Below are positions 1-7,802 of a stretch of 64,000 nt of DNA, one piece after another. Position 1 is the first letter of the stretch. Every line of letters starts with the position of its first letter. Position numbers and translations under genes: made by a program. Origin of the DNA: Verrucomicrobiota bacterium (GTDB taxonomy: Bacteria > Verrucomicrobiota > Kiritimatiellia > SS1-B-03-39 > UBA6053); NCBI GenBank assembly GCA_020831625.1, contig JAFIGD010000011.1:1-64000 (forward strand), given 5' to 3'. Below the pieces are notes generated by a model that saw only the letters and a program-made list of their open reading frames with translations, was not told the DNA's origin and searched no databases.

Positions 1-40
1 TCCGTTTGCGGGCTGGGAATCGGGTTCATCCGATGGAACG

Positions 41-188
41 CGGGCTGAAAGTCCGCGCAAATCACGGCCGCACACAGGTGCCGGGAATCTGTGCGGACCT
101 ACAGCCCGCGCCCCTGTGTTTCTTCTCAAACCCAGCCCGGACGCAGGTTCCGCTTGCGCGGCTCCTGTGTCCGGACTGGGCTGGTATC
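41..188. repeat. REP-like inverted repeats
   Basis: Two long imperfect palindromes lie side by side. The first pairs 41-56 (unit CGGGCTGAAAGTCCGC) with 93-108, where the partner is the reverse complement apart from two changes; an inner pair GCACA/TGTGC extends the hairpin. The second pairs 131-147 with 164-180 (CCCGGACGCAGG against CCTGTGTCCGG). I see no convincing gene in bases 1-259. The structure resembles REP or BIME elements; the origin is inferred. Confidence 0.55.
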
Positions 189-259
189 GGCTCGGACCTT
201 CGGCCCGAAACGGTTCAGAATCTGGTTGGTCCGTTCCCGGCAATCCGATTGATTATAAT

Positions 260-889
260 TTATCTGATAATATACTGAATCCAATCTTTAATATAGATTG
301 GGTCAATCGAATATTCACGGCATAATTTTAAAATATAAATAAGGTCTTCGTGTCTGGCTTTGGGATCCGCTGAAAGAACAACCCGTGCCCTGTCGCCTCC
401 AGACAGGCTTTTAAAATGTTCATTGATCTCATTAATTGAACGGACCTCTGTTTCGATCAGCACTCCATCAGGAAGGAGTCGAACATTCGTTCCCGCATCC
501 GGGTGTATGCGTATGTGCTCACTTTCGTTGTCAAAAAAAGAATGCCATTTCCATTCATTCGTCCAAGGGCTCATAATCGGATAGAGAACTGAATCCTCTC
601 CAATCCGACTGACCGAATAGATGTTACCCAACCTCTCTTCGCGAGTGACGAGGGCGACATTTTGGAAATCAATGACTGTCACTTCGCCGCTTGTTGTTAT
701 CCATACTGGCAGATCCCCGAATTCCCTTCGAATTTTACGAATTTCATCCCGGAATGAATTCAGATTGTCCACCATACTTCCATTCAAAGTAATCGAATTT
801 TCTTCAGATATAACGATCTCTACCCGCGAGGGGGCTTTTGAACATGCGTTCAGGTAAAACAAAGTGAAAATCAGCACTAATTTTTTCAT
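260..889 (-). CDS. Lipoprotein with two ExbD/TolR-like halves
   Basis: A 209-aa protein beginning MKKLVLIFTLFYLNACSK, a clear lipoprotein signal with its lipobox at Cys16, so it should be membrane-anchored outside the cytoplasm. I do not recognise a named family. The N-terminal half (about 22-95) and the C-terminal half (about 135-205) each look like the periplasmic fold of ExbD/TolR: a strand with ITLNG or VLIET, an amphipathic helix, a strand such as VWITT or VVLSAD, then a helix and a closing strand. No ExbD transmembrane helix is present. It lies 54 bp downstream of another secreted protein on the same strand, in a stretch more AT-rich than the pyr genes nearby. Function unknown; the ExbD resemblance is my reading of the pattern. 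Confidence 0.7.
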   Translation of the reverse strand: MKKLVLIFTLFYLNACSKAPSRVEIVISEENSITLNGSMVDNLNSFRDEIRKIRREFGDLPVWITTSGEVTVIDFQNVALVTREERLGNIYSVSRIGEDSVLYPIMSPWTNEWKWHSFFDNESEHIRIHPDAGTNVRLLPDGVLIETEVRSINEINEHFKSLSGGDRARVVLSADPKARHEDLIYILKLCREYSIDPIYIKDWIQYIIR

Positions 890-943
890 GGGAAAACGTT
901 TATCCGCACCGTTTAGTTCGGGGGTGGGAATAGTTCGGATTTC

Positions 944-1501
944 TCATTCAGTTGAAGCTACAATTTTGAAAAACACAGAACCTGGACTATAAGAATAGGA
1001 TGTTCCATACGAGAGTTGGCCCTTCGCAGTGGGAATAGAGAAAACAGGCGTCCATGAATTCAAATCAGTAGATCTAAGGATTGTCATGCGTGTGCCTCCT
1101 TGACCATTAAATCTATATGTTATTCTTTTGTCTTCAATGTTGAAGTCAACACTCAAATGAGGAGGCTCCAGTGGTGTTCGGGCATGGAGTATGATATTTT
1201 GAACGAGAGGAATTCCCTCCTCAAGAATTATTAGATAATCTTCCAAAGGGGCATACCCCCATTCACTTATCTGATCCGTGTCTGCTGTGATTGCCCAAGT
1301 ACCTTCAGATAATGTTACTGAGAAATTTCCGCTGCGATCGGCGGAAAACGAAGTCTGCTCCCCCGTCTCAGCTTTTGTGGCGACAAGAGAAGTGAACCCA
1401 ATAAAGTTGTTGAATTTATTTCTAACTGAGCCGGAAAACTCTATCGCGAACCCTCTTGGAAGTAGAAATAAAATTATAATATATATATAGATTTTTTTCA
1501 T
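944..1501 (-). CDS. Secreted protein, carboxypeptidase-regulatory-like domain
   Basis: A 185-aa protein with a signal peptide (Lys pair, long hydrophobic stretch, cleavage probably after GFA). Residues about 22-110 look like a carboxypeptidase-regulatory-like beta-sandwich (GSV....G...VATKAETGEQTSFSADRSGNFSVTL), a fold used in surface adhesion modules. The C-terminal part (about 115-185) resembles the beta-rich tail seen on many verrucomicrobial exported proteins, with RSTDLNSWTPV. The gene is strikingly AT-rich, especially its start, and precedes the lipoprotein gene on the same strand, so the two may be co-transcribed. No catalytic motif is visible. Confidence 0.65.
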   Translation of the reverse strand: MKKIYIYIIILFLLPRGFAIEFSGSVRNKFNNFIGFTSLVATKAETGEQTSFSADRSGNFSVTLSEGTWAITADTDQISEWGYAPLEDYLIILEEGIPLVQNIILHARTPLEPPHLSVDFNIEDKRITYRFNGQGGTRMTILRSTDLNSWTPVFSIPTAKGQLSYGTSYSYSPGSVFFKIVASTE

Positions 1502-1652
1502 AATTTATATTTTTGAATTTCAGAATTTTAATGATTTCACGGTTTATTTTTCTGTTCATCTTGCGGGATTTGGAGGATGTTGGCAAGTGAAATCAGGTTT
1601 GAATGAGTTTCGAACGGTTGTGTCCGCATTTGCCATGAAACATTCACTTGCA

Positions 1653-1746
1653 CCCCGTCCGGGGGCACCTGACGTTTCTCGACGTTATCCCAAGGCTGCG
1701 GTCGTGCCTCCCTTGCCTTGGGCTGTGCGCTTTGCCCCCTCCGGGG
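1653..1746. repeat. Nested inverted repeat in intergenic region
   Basis: The outer arms 1653-1667 (CCCCGTCCGGGGGCA) and 1733-1746 pair almost completely, and the inner arms CCCAAGGC (1689-1696) and GCCTTGGG (1715-1722) pair exactly, giving a cruciform-like element of about 94 bp. It sits in the 426-bp gap between the AT-rich patch and the hexamer array downstream of pyrC'. I see no gene in that gap. Confidence 0.5.
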
Positions 1747-1790
1747 ACGTGAAGATTTCCGCCGTTTTTTTCAGCCGTTTGACGGTGTGT

Positions 1791-1907
1791 TCGTAATCGT
1801 AATCGTAATCGTAATCGGGATCGGGACCGGGATCGATTAGATTACGATTACGATTACGATTACGATTACGATTACGATTACGATTACGATTAAGATTAAG
1901 ATTAAGA
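1791..1907. repeat. Inverted hexamer arrays (TCGTAA / ATTACG, ATTAAG)
   Basis: About four and a half copies of TCGTAA run up to 1817. After a GC-rich centre (1817-1849), about eight copies of ATTACG and then three of ATTAAG follow to 1907. The two arrays are reverse complements, so the whole can fold into a hairpin with a stem of roughly 25 bp. It lies just beyond the pyrC' stop codon at 1928 and could end or stabilise the operon transcript. Confidence 0.75.
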
Positions 1908-1927
1908 TGTGGAGTCGGAAAACGTTT

Positions 1928-3196
1928 CTATTGATCCCGGGGGAGGTAGAGGGCGGTGACGCGGCCGTGGAGGGTCCGGTTGAGCCAGGGGGTGTTGAAG
2001 CTGCGGGATTTGAGGGCTGCGCGGGTGATGGTGTTCTCGGCGGCGGGGTCGAAGAGGGCCGCTTCGAAGGGCTGTCCGGGCTCCAGGGCGATGGGCGCGA
2101 GGTTGAGGAGGCGGCGCGGGGCGTCGGAGAAGAGTCGGCAGAGTTGGGCCCAGGTGAGTTTGCCGGTCTGGATGAGGTGGGTGTGCAGGGCGGGGAGGGC
2201 GGTCTCGAGGCCGATGATGCCGAAGGGGGCGTGGTTGAAATCAAGGTTTTTGGCGAAGTCGGTGTGGGGGGCGTGCCCGGTGGCGATCATGTCAAGGGTT
2301 CCGTCGAGCAGGCCTTCGAGCAGGGCCTGCTGGTCGGCCTCGGTGCGCAGGGGCGGCATCATTTTGAAATGGGTGTTGTAATTGCCGAGCTGCGTGTGGT
2401 TGAGGAGCAGATGGTGGGGGGTGGTTTCGGCGGTGACCTGCACGCCCCGGGCTTTCCAGCGGCGGATGGAGTCGACGCCTTCGGCGGTGGAGACGTTCTG
2501 AATGTGGATGCGTCCGCCGACGGCGGCGGCGACGCGGAGATCGCGTTCGATGCCGATTTCCTCGGCCATGGCGGGGATGCCGGGGAGGCCGAGGCGGAAG
2601 GATTCGGCCCCTTCGTGCATGACGCCGCCTTTGGAGAGGGCGGGGGTGTCGGGATAGACGCCGACGACCATGTCGAAGTGGCGGGTGTATTCGAGAGCGC
2701 GGCGGAGGACGTAGGCGTCCTGGAGGGCGTGGTTGCAGTCGGTGACCATGACCGCGCCCTGTTCGGCCATGTCGGCGATTTCGGCAAGTTTGGCGCCTTC
2801 GCGGCCTTTGGTGAGGCAGCCGGCGACGGAAACGGGGATGCGGGCGCGGCGATCGGCCATGCTTTGGATGAAGCCGACCATGCCGCCGGTGTCGATGGGC
2901 GGGTCGGTGTTGGGCATGGCGAGGATGCGGGAGAAGCCTCCGGCGGCGGCGGCTTCGGTGCCGGATTCGATGGTTTCGGCGTCCTCCTGGCCGGGTTCGC
3001 GGATGTGAACGTGGGCGTCGCAGAGGGCGGGGAGGAGAATGCCGCCGCGGCAGTCGATGCGTTCGTCGCCGGGTTCGGGGGCGATGCCGGGGGCGACGGC
3101 CTGAATGACGCCGTCGACGACGCGGAGGTCGAGGGCCTGCGGATCGCTTTGGCCGGGAACGACGATGTGTGCGTTTTGGAACAGCCGGGCACTCAT
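1928..3196 (-). CDS. pyrC': Dihydroorotase-like pseudoenzyme PyrC'
   Basis: A 422-aa protein of the class I dihydroorotase family, full length. Active enzymes close carbamoyl-aspartate to dihydroorotate in pyrimidine synthesis using a metal centre. Here the first motif is intact (DAHVHIREPG, His62, His64, Arg66), but the others are not. The HCED motif reads VYPD (residues 180-183), the HxxHxS motif reads HIQNVS (Asn234), and the catalytic TDHAPH reads TGHAPH (Gly307). I checked these three codons on the DNA strand. This matches the inactive PyrC' of Pseudomonas, which is needed to assemble aspartate transcarbamoylase. The start codon overlaps the pyrB stop by 4 bp, which supports a structural role beside PyrB. 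A working dihydroorotase must then be encoded elsewhere. Confidence 0.9.
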   Translation of the reverse strand: MSARLFQNAHIVVPGQSDPQALDLRVVDGVIQAVAPGIAPEPGDERIDCRGGILLPALCDAHVHIREPGQEDAETIESGTEAAAAGGFSRILAMPNTDPPIDTGGMVGFIQSMADRRARIPVSVAGCLTKGREGAKLAEIADMAEQGAVMVTDCNHALQDAYVLRRALEYTRHFDMVVGVYPDTPALSKGGVMHEGAESFRLGLPGIPAMAEEIGIERDLRVAAAVGGRIHIQNVSTAEGVDSIRRWKARGVQVTAETTPHHLLLNHTQLGNYNTHFKMMPPLRTEADQQALLEGLLDGTLDMIATGHAPHTDFAKNLDFNHAPFGIIGLETALPALHTHLIQTGKLTWAQLCRLFSDAPRRLLNLAPIALEPGQPFEAALFDPAAENTITRAALKSRSFNTPWLNRTLHGRVTALYLPRDQ

Positions 3197-4155
3197 GCGG
3201 TTTCCTCCGTGTCGTGGGAGCGGGATTTGACTTCGGGGGTGAGGTGATAGAGTACGGCCATGCGGGTGGCGATGCCGTTTTCGACCTGGGTGTTGATGAG
3301 GGTGCGCTCGTAGGTCATGACGTCGTCGACGAGTTCGACGCCGCGGTTGACGGGGCCGGGGTGCATGATGTGCATGCCGCGTTCGCGGATTTGGCGGAAA
3401 CGTTCGTCGGTGACGCCGTAGACGCGGTGGTATTCGCGCATGGAGGGGAAGAAATTGGCGGTTTGGCGTTCGAGCTGGAGGCGGAGGAGGTAGAGAACGT
3501 GGGGATCGAATTCGAGGACTTCTTCGAAGCGGGTGAAGACGTTGACGTAGTCGGGAATGGTGGGGGGGATGAGGGTGGCGGGTCCGAAGGTGCCGACTTC
3601 GACACCGAGGAGGTGCATGAGCTGGAAGACGGAGCGGGCGACGCGGGAGTGGAGGATGTCACCGGCGACGACGATGCGTTTGCCCTGGAGGTCGGGATAA
3701 ATTTCGCGGAAGGTGAAGGCGTCGAGCAGGGCCTGGGTGGGGTGGGCGTGGTGGCCGTCGCCGGCGTTGATGACGGAGGCTTTGGTGTGGCGGGCGATGT
3801 ATTCGGGCACGCCGCTGACCCCGTGGCGGACGATCATGTAGTCGACCTGCATGGCCTGAAGGGTGTCGATGGTGTCGAGAATGGATTCGCCTTTGACGAC
3901 GCTGGAGGTGGAGACGGCGAAGTTGGTGACATCGGCCGAGAGGCGTTTGGCGGCGATCTCGAAGCTGGTGCGGGTGCGGGTGGAGGGTTCGTAGAAGAGA
4001 TTGAGAACGGTCTTGCCGCGGAGGGTGGGGACTTTTTTGACGGAGCGGGTGAAGAGGTCTTTGAAGGGTTTGGCGGTGTCGAGGATGGCGAGGGCCTCTT
4101 CGCGGGTCATGTTGTCAAAACTGAGGAGGTCTTTGCGGTGACTGACGGATTTCAT
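3193..4155 (-). CDS. pyrB: Aspartate carbamoyltransferase catalytic subunit
   Basis: A 320-aa protein that joins carbamoyl phosphate to aspartate, the committed step of pyrimidine synthesis. It carries the carbamoyl-phosphate motif STRTRTSFE (about 58-66), HPTQ (138-141) and the closing HPGPVNRGVE motif. The frame is open upstream to 4320, but the ATG at 4155 gives the normal length and overlaps the pyrR stop by 4 bp (ATGA), so I use it. No regulatory chain (pyrI) is present. The neighbouring inactive PyrC' suggests the PyrB-PyrC' type of complex seen in Pseudomonas. Confidence 0.96.
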   Translation of the reverse strand: MKSVSHRKDLLSFDNMTREEALAILDTAKPFKDLFTRSVKKVPTLRGKTVLNLFYEPSTRTRTSFEIAAKRLSADVTNFAVSTSSVVKGESILDTIDTLQAMQVDYMIVRHGVSGVPEYIARHTKASVINAGDGHHAHPTQALLDAFTFREIYPDLQGKRIVVAGDILHSRVARSVFQLMHLLGVEVGTFGPATLIPPTIPDYVNVFTRFEEVLEFDPHVLYLLRLQLERQTANFFPSMREYHRVYGVTDERFRQIRERGMHIMHPGPVNRGVELVDDVMTYERTLINTQVENGIATRMAVLYHLTPEVKSRSHDTEETA

Positions 4156-4688
4156 GCGGGGTCCCGGGAGTAGTGGATGACATCGTCGACGCCGTCGGTT
4201 TCTTTGAAATGGACGCGGAGGTAGTCGTCGCGGCGGGTGGGGATGTGAATGCCGGTCCAGGTGGCGGCGATGGGGAGTTCGCGGTGGCCGCGGTCGGCGA
4301 GGACGGCGAGCTGGATGCACTTGGGGCGTCCGTAGTCGAGGAGCACGTTCATGGCGGCGCGGATGGTGCGTCCGGTGTAGAGGACATCGTCGCAGAGGAG
4401 GATGGTGGCGCCTTCGACCTCAAAGGGGATGTCGGAGCCCTCGATGGAGGGGAGGGCGGCGAGGTTGTCGAGGTCGTCGCGGTAGAGGGAGATGTCGAGG
4501 GTGCCCTGTTCGATGTTGCCGCGGCGGGTGCGGAGTTCGGCGACCAGGCGGTCGGCGAGGATGACGCCGCGGGTGTGGATGCCGACAAACGCGATGGGGG
4601 CGTCGCCGTGGGCGGCGTGGATCTCATTGGCGAGGCGTTTAACGGCTTCGGTGACGGCTTCCGGATTGAGAACAGGGTTTTCTTGCAT
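4152..4688 (-). CDS. pyrR: PyrR, bifunctional pyr regulator / uracil phosphoribosyltransferase
   Basis: A 178-aa type I phosphoribosyltransferase-fold protein. PyrR proteins bind pyr mRNA when UMP is high, and many also convert uracil to UMP. The PRPP-binding loop is clear (ILLCDDVLYTGRTIR, about 96-110), as is the earlier VGIHTRGV segment. The frame runs upstream, but the ATG at 4688 gives the family length and lies 4 bp after the dapF stop. I could not find a PyrR attenuator: the gap to dapF is too short, and the region before dapF is mostly short repeats. Confidence 0.95.
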   Translation of the reverse strand: MQENPVLNPEAVTEAVKRLANEIHAAHGDAPIAFVGIHTRGVILADRLVAELRTRRGNIEQGTLDISLYRDDLDNLAALPSIEGSDIPFEVEGATILLCDDVLYTGRTIRAAMNVLLDYGRPKCIQLAVLADRGHRELPIAATWTGIHIPTRRDDYLRVHFKETDGVDDVIHYSRDPA

Positions 4689-4692
4689 GGGG

Positions 4693-5502
4693 TTAGAGGT
4701 CGATTTCGCCTTTGAAGACATGTACGGCGGGTCCGGTGAGGGTGACGTTGGTGGCTCCGTGGTCTGTGGCCTCGTAGTTGATTTGGAGGACATCGCCGGA
4801 GGCGCAGGTGATGTTGACGGGGATGGAGACGAGTCCGAGCGAGCCGGCGACGAGTCCGGCGGCGACCATGCCGGTGCCACAGGCGAGGGTTTCGGCTTCA
4901 ACGCCGCGTTCATAGGTGCGGATGGCGAGGCTGTCGGGTCCGGTGATCTCGATGAGATTCACGTTGGTGCCGGCGGGCTGGAAGCGGCTGTGATAGCGGA
5001 TGGCGGCCCCGATGGTGGCGACATCGGCGTGGGAGAGGTCTTCGACCACGAGGACGACGTGGGGGACGCCGCTGTTGACAAAGTGGTAGGGGAGTTTTTG
5101 CTCCTCCATGTCGAGTTCGCCGTTGAGGGTCCAGTCTTTGGGGTCGGTCATGGTGAGCCGGACCTGATCGTGCTTGAGGACCTCGGCGTGAATGAGTCCG
5201 GCGACGGTGTCGAAGGCCATTTTGCGGGGCGCGGCGTCGATTTCGTGGGCGAGGCGTGCGACGCAGCGGGCGCCGTTGCCGCACATTTCGACTTCCCCGC
5301 CGTCGGGATTGTAGAAGCGCATGCGAAAATCGGCGGTTTCGCTGGGCTGAATCAGGATCACGCCTTCGCAACCGACACCGTATTTGGGGCGGGCGAGGCT
5401 GTGAATGAGGTCGTTGTCGGCGTCGGGGAAGGTCTGCTCACGATCGTCGATGAGGACAAAGTCGTTGCCGGCGCCGTGCATTTTCCAGAAGGGGGTATTC
5501 AT
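4693..5502 (-). CDS. dapF: Diaminopimelate epimerase
   Basis: A 269-aa enzyme interconverting LL- and meso-diaminopimelate for lysine and peptidoglycan. Both catalytic cysteines are in their usual settings: MCGNGARC (Cys74) and LACGTGM (Cys208). The N-terminus FWKMHGAGNDF is typical. It is the first gene of the minus-strand operon dapF-pyrR-pyrB-pyrC', whose junctions are 4 bp or overlapping. Coupling a cell-wall gene to pyrimidine genes is unusual and suggests a shared promoter in the repeat-rich gap upstream. Confidence 0.97.
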   Translation of the reverse strand: MNTPFWKMHGAGNDFVLIDDREQTFPDADNDLIHSLARPKYGVGCEGVILIQPSETADFRMRFYNPDGGEVEMCGNGARCVARLAHEIDAAPRKMAFDTVAGLIHAEVLKHDQVRLTMTDPKDWTLNGELDMEEQKLPYHFVNSGVPHVVLVVEDLSHADVATIGAAIRYHSRFQPAGTNVNLIEITGPDSLAIRTYERGVEAETLACGTGMVAAGLVAGSLGLVSIPVNITCASGDVLQINYEATDHGATNVTLTGPAVHVFKGEIDL

Positions 5503-5897
5503 AATTAGGTCAGAGGGTAGGGGTCAGGGAAGAGTTGAGAGATGAGTAATCTTTTTCTTTATCGTAATCGTAATCGTAATCGTAATCTTAATCGGTTTTA
5601 GAGCCTTATTAGAGGTCAAAGGTCAGAGGTCAGGGAAGAGGAGAGAGAGGGAGGGAGAGTTCGATTTGGGAGTTCGAGTTCGAGAGAGAGGGGGGAAGAC
5701 TGACTGTTGATAGGGTTTCGTGATGGAATCGGTGTTTGTTGTAAGATAAAATGATAAAATTTGCAATGCGGGACTGCGATAGAACTTTTCGCCAAGGGGG
5801 AGGACACGCGGGTGAAAATCTTGAGAACCTTTTATCTTTAATCGTTATCTAATCCCGGGTTCATCATAATCCCATAGGGTTTTACTAAGATGTCCGG
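5503..5897. repeat. Intergenic composite of short-unit repeats
   Basis: This 395-bp gap between the divergent dapF and prepilin genes holds hexamers TCGTAA/TCTTAA (5561-5594), AGAGGTC-type heptamers (5609-5633) and a GAGTTCGA-rich stretch (5655-5697). The same kinds of unit recur at 17069-17370. The right part (5700-5897) is AT-rich and should hold the promoter of the prepilin gene, but no clear -35/-10 pair stands out. Confidence 0.65.
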
Positions 5898-6689
5898 ATG
5901 ATTTCCATTCGTCCATTCAATACGTCATGTCCTGAACCCTCCCGCACGCAAAACGGCTTTACGCTGATTGAAATGCTGGTTGTGATTGCAATTATCGCCC
6001 TGATTTCGGCGATTATGATGCCCGCGGTCAATCGGGGCATTCAGTCCTCGCAGCACGCGGCGTCGATGAGCAATTTGCGTCAATGGGGCGTGGCGAATAT
6101 TTCGTATTTGGTGGATTCAAGAGGTCGGATGCCCTCCCGTGGCCCGGATCAGCAGCCGAACTGGGCGCAGGCGGCGCAGGATCCCGGTGCCTGGTACAAT
6201 GTGCTGCCGCCCTATGTGGATGAAACGCCGATTATGGAGGTGCCCGCGGCGGAGCGGGTCCGTTTTCTGCAGGGACGGAGTATGCACCGGGATCCGGCTG
6301 CGAATTTCAACACCGAGGCGCTGACAGGGCGGCCCCTGTTTTCATATACCTTCAACTCGCAACTCAACGTTTCGCGAACGCACGGCAATGTGATACCCGG
6401 AAGAGGGGACCTTCGGGGAGAACAACTGTTTATCGATTCGTATCGAACCCCCTCGAACACGGTCCTGTTTTTTGAGTCCCGTGTCCGGCGCGAGGATGGT
6501 CATTCTTCCGAAACGGCGAACAGTCAGATGGCCCGGGCTTACGGACACAGCCGGCATATCAGTTTCCGGTACGGGGGACGGGTCAATCTTCTCTTTCTCG
6601 ACGGAGGGGTCCGCCGTTTCAAAAGCAACGACCTGTTCAACGGACAGAATGTTGTGAATGATGTTGTGATTTGGGAGGGGCTGGAATGA
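5898..6689 (+). CDS. Prepilin-type N-terminal methylation protein (pseudopilin-like)
   Basis: A 263-aa protein with a class III (type IV pilin) signal: a long basic leader, then G-FTLIEMLVVIAIIA with cleavage expected after the Gly and a Glu at +5. The C-terminal HISFRYGG...NLLFLDGGVRR fits the H-X9-DG tail of planctomycete and verrucomicrobial prepilin-like proteins (DUF1559-like). Such proteins are numerous in this phylum and their role is mostly unknown; a pseudopilin role in a type II secretion-like machine is inferred. It stands alone, with no secretion genes beside it, and is followed by a PEP-CTERM gene in the same direction. Confidence 0.85.
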   Translation: MISIRPFNTSCPEPSRTQNGFTLIEMLVVIAIIALISAIMMPAVNRGIQSSQHAASMSNLRQWGVANISYLVDSRGRMPSRGPDQQPNWAQAAQDPGAWYNVLPPYVDETPIMEVPAAERVRFLQGRSMHRDPAANFNTEALTGRPLFSYTFNSQLNVSRTHGNVIPGRGDLRGEQLFIDSYRTPSNTVLFFESRVRREDGHSSETANSQMARAYGHSRHISFRYGGRVNLLFLDGGVRRFKSNDLFNGQNVVNDVVIWEGLE

Positions 6690-6797
6690 AAATTACCGCC
6701 GCCGGCTTTTACTCTTTTTCACATCCGACCCCTACACATTTTAACTGAACGCAACCGTAAATTTGGACAATCTCAGTACCAAAAACAAAGGAAAAAC

Positions 6798-7574
6798 ATG
6801 AACATGAAAAAAATGATGATGATCGCAGCCTTCGGGCTGGCCGGCGCAGTCGCGCAGGCAACCATTGTAACTCAATGGGACTTTTCGAATGGCGCTTTTT
6901 ATAACACGAACACGAACACTCCTGTTACCTCCACCGGAAGCGGATCGGCGAACATTATTGGACTGAATAGCCCCAATGCCGATTTTACCGGCACTGACGG
7001 GACAAACACATGGCGTTTACGCGGTGCAGGAGATGTGAGTGGAAATGGATGGGACCAAAATGCACCCAACAAGACTCAGGGGGCGGAATTTTTCACGTCC
7101 ACCACCGGGTTGTCGGATGTCGTTGTCTCTTTTGATTGGTGGACCACAAATAACGCCATCAAACATGGTCAGTTTCAATACACAGACAATGGAACGGATT
7201 GGAATGATTTCGGTGATATATTTGTTGCGGGAAATGCAACGGATTTCACCAATGGAGCTGAAACGTTCGCAACCGTTACCCGTGACTTGTCATCTGTAGT
7301 AAGCATCAATAACAACGCCAATTTCGGATTCCGGATTGTTGCAGCGTACAGTCCGGTGGCTTTTACGGATAACGCTCAAACCTGGGGCGCGAATGAAGCG
7401 TACATGGTTGCCCGGTTTGCTACAGATGGCGACACGCGCGCCTTTGATGGTGCCAGTGGGAATTGGCGTTTCAGTGATGTGACTGTCACCGCCATCCCTG
7501 AGCCCAGCACGATTGCGCTGGTTTTGTTGACGGGTCTGGCGGCACTGTGCGGTGTCCGTCGCCGGCGGAAATAA
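6798..7574 (+). CDS. PEP-CTERM sorting domain protein
   Basis: A 258-aa exported protein. It has a signal peptide (MNMKKMMMIAAFGLAGAVAQA) and a C-terminal sorting tag IPEPSTIALVLLTGLAALCG followed by RRRRK, the PEP-CTERM motif recognised by exosortase. The body is Asn/Thr-rich and beta-predicted, with no catalytic motif. It is less GC-rich than most neighbours. A purine-rich AAAGGAAAAAC ribosome site precedes the ATG, and a strong terminator follows at 7598. Such proteins are probably anchored at the surface or in exopolysaccharide. No exosortase is in this window. Confidence 0.9.
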   Translation: MNMKKMMMIAAFGLAGAVAQATIVTQWDFSNGAFYNTNTNTPVTSTGSGSANIIGLNSPNADFTGTDGTNTWRLRGAGDVSGNGWDQNAPNKTQGAEFFTSTTGLSDVVVSFDWWTTNNAIKHGQFQYTDNGTDWNDFGDIFVAGNATDFTNGAETFATVTRDLSSVVSINNNANFGFRIVAAYSPVAFTDNAQTWGANEAYMVARFATDGDTRAFDGASGNWRFSDVTVTAIPEPSTIALVLLTGLAALCGVRRRRK

Positions 7575-7597
7575 GGCCCGTTCATCGGAAATTCCGC

Positions 7598-7631
7598 AAA
7601 CGCCCCGCTGGTCGGGGCGTTTGTTTTTTTT
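7598..7631 (+). terminator. Rho-independent terminator after PEP-CTERM gene
   Basis: A 10-bp stem (AAACGCCCCG paired with CGGGGCGTTT) with a 5-nt loop is followed by a T-rich run. It lies 24 bp after the stop codon. Confidence 0.9.
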
Positions 7632-7644
7632 AGGGCCGTGTCTG

Positions 7645-7736
7645 TGGAGGGGCCGTTTTTCAGCGGCCCACCCGGTAACATTTGCGATTTTTTTGAAGCG
7701 TAGAAGATGTGCGGCTGGAAAGCCGCCCCTCCATGG
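7645..7736. repeat. Inverted pair of REP-like hairpins
   Basis: The left arm at 7645-7667 and the right arm at 7711-7733 are imperfect reverse complements. The right copy is a small hairpin, GCGGCT-GGAA-AGCCGC, followed by CCCTCCATGG. A single copy of the same element lies at 13515-13540. Confidence 0.6.
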
Positions 7737-7802
7737 TTTTTGCAATAATTTCTAACACAATAAACCTTGAATCCTTTGATGCGACAGGATTTTCTTCCTG
7801 TC

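Noticed and set aside
1791-1907. Possible CRISPR array
   Set aside because: Units are only 6 nt with no spacers, and no cas genes are present.
1837-2244. A frame ending in Val-Ile repeats
   Set aside because: It is the translation of the ATTACG array and an antisense part of pyrC'.
1928-3196. Active dihydroorotase
   Set aside because: Three of the motifs carrying metal and catalytic residues are changed, as confirmed on the DNA strand.
1907-3247. A 446-codon + strand frame opposite pyrC'
   Set aside because: Low-complexity Gly/Asp/Val translation, and the minus strand encodes a clear full-length family member.
5503-5897. PyrR-type attenuator before the pyr operon
   Set aside because: No terminator/antiterminator pair or PyrR-binding loop could be recognised among the repeats.
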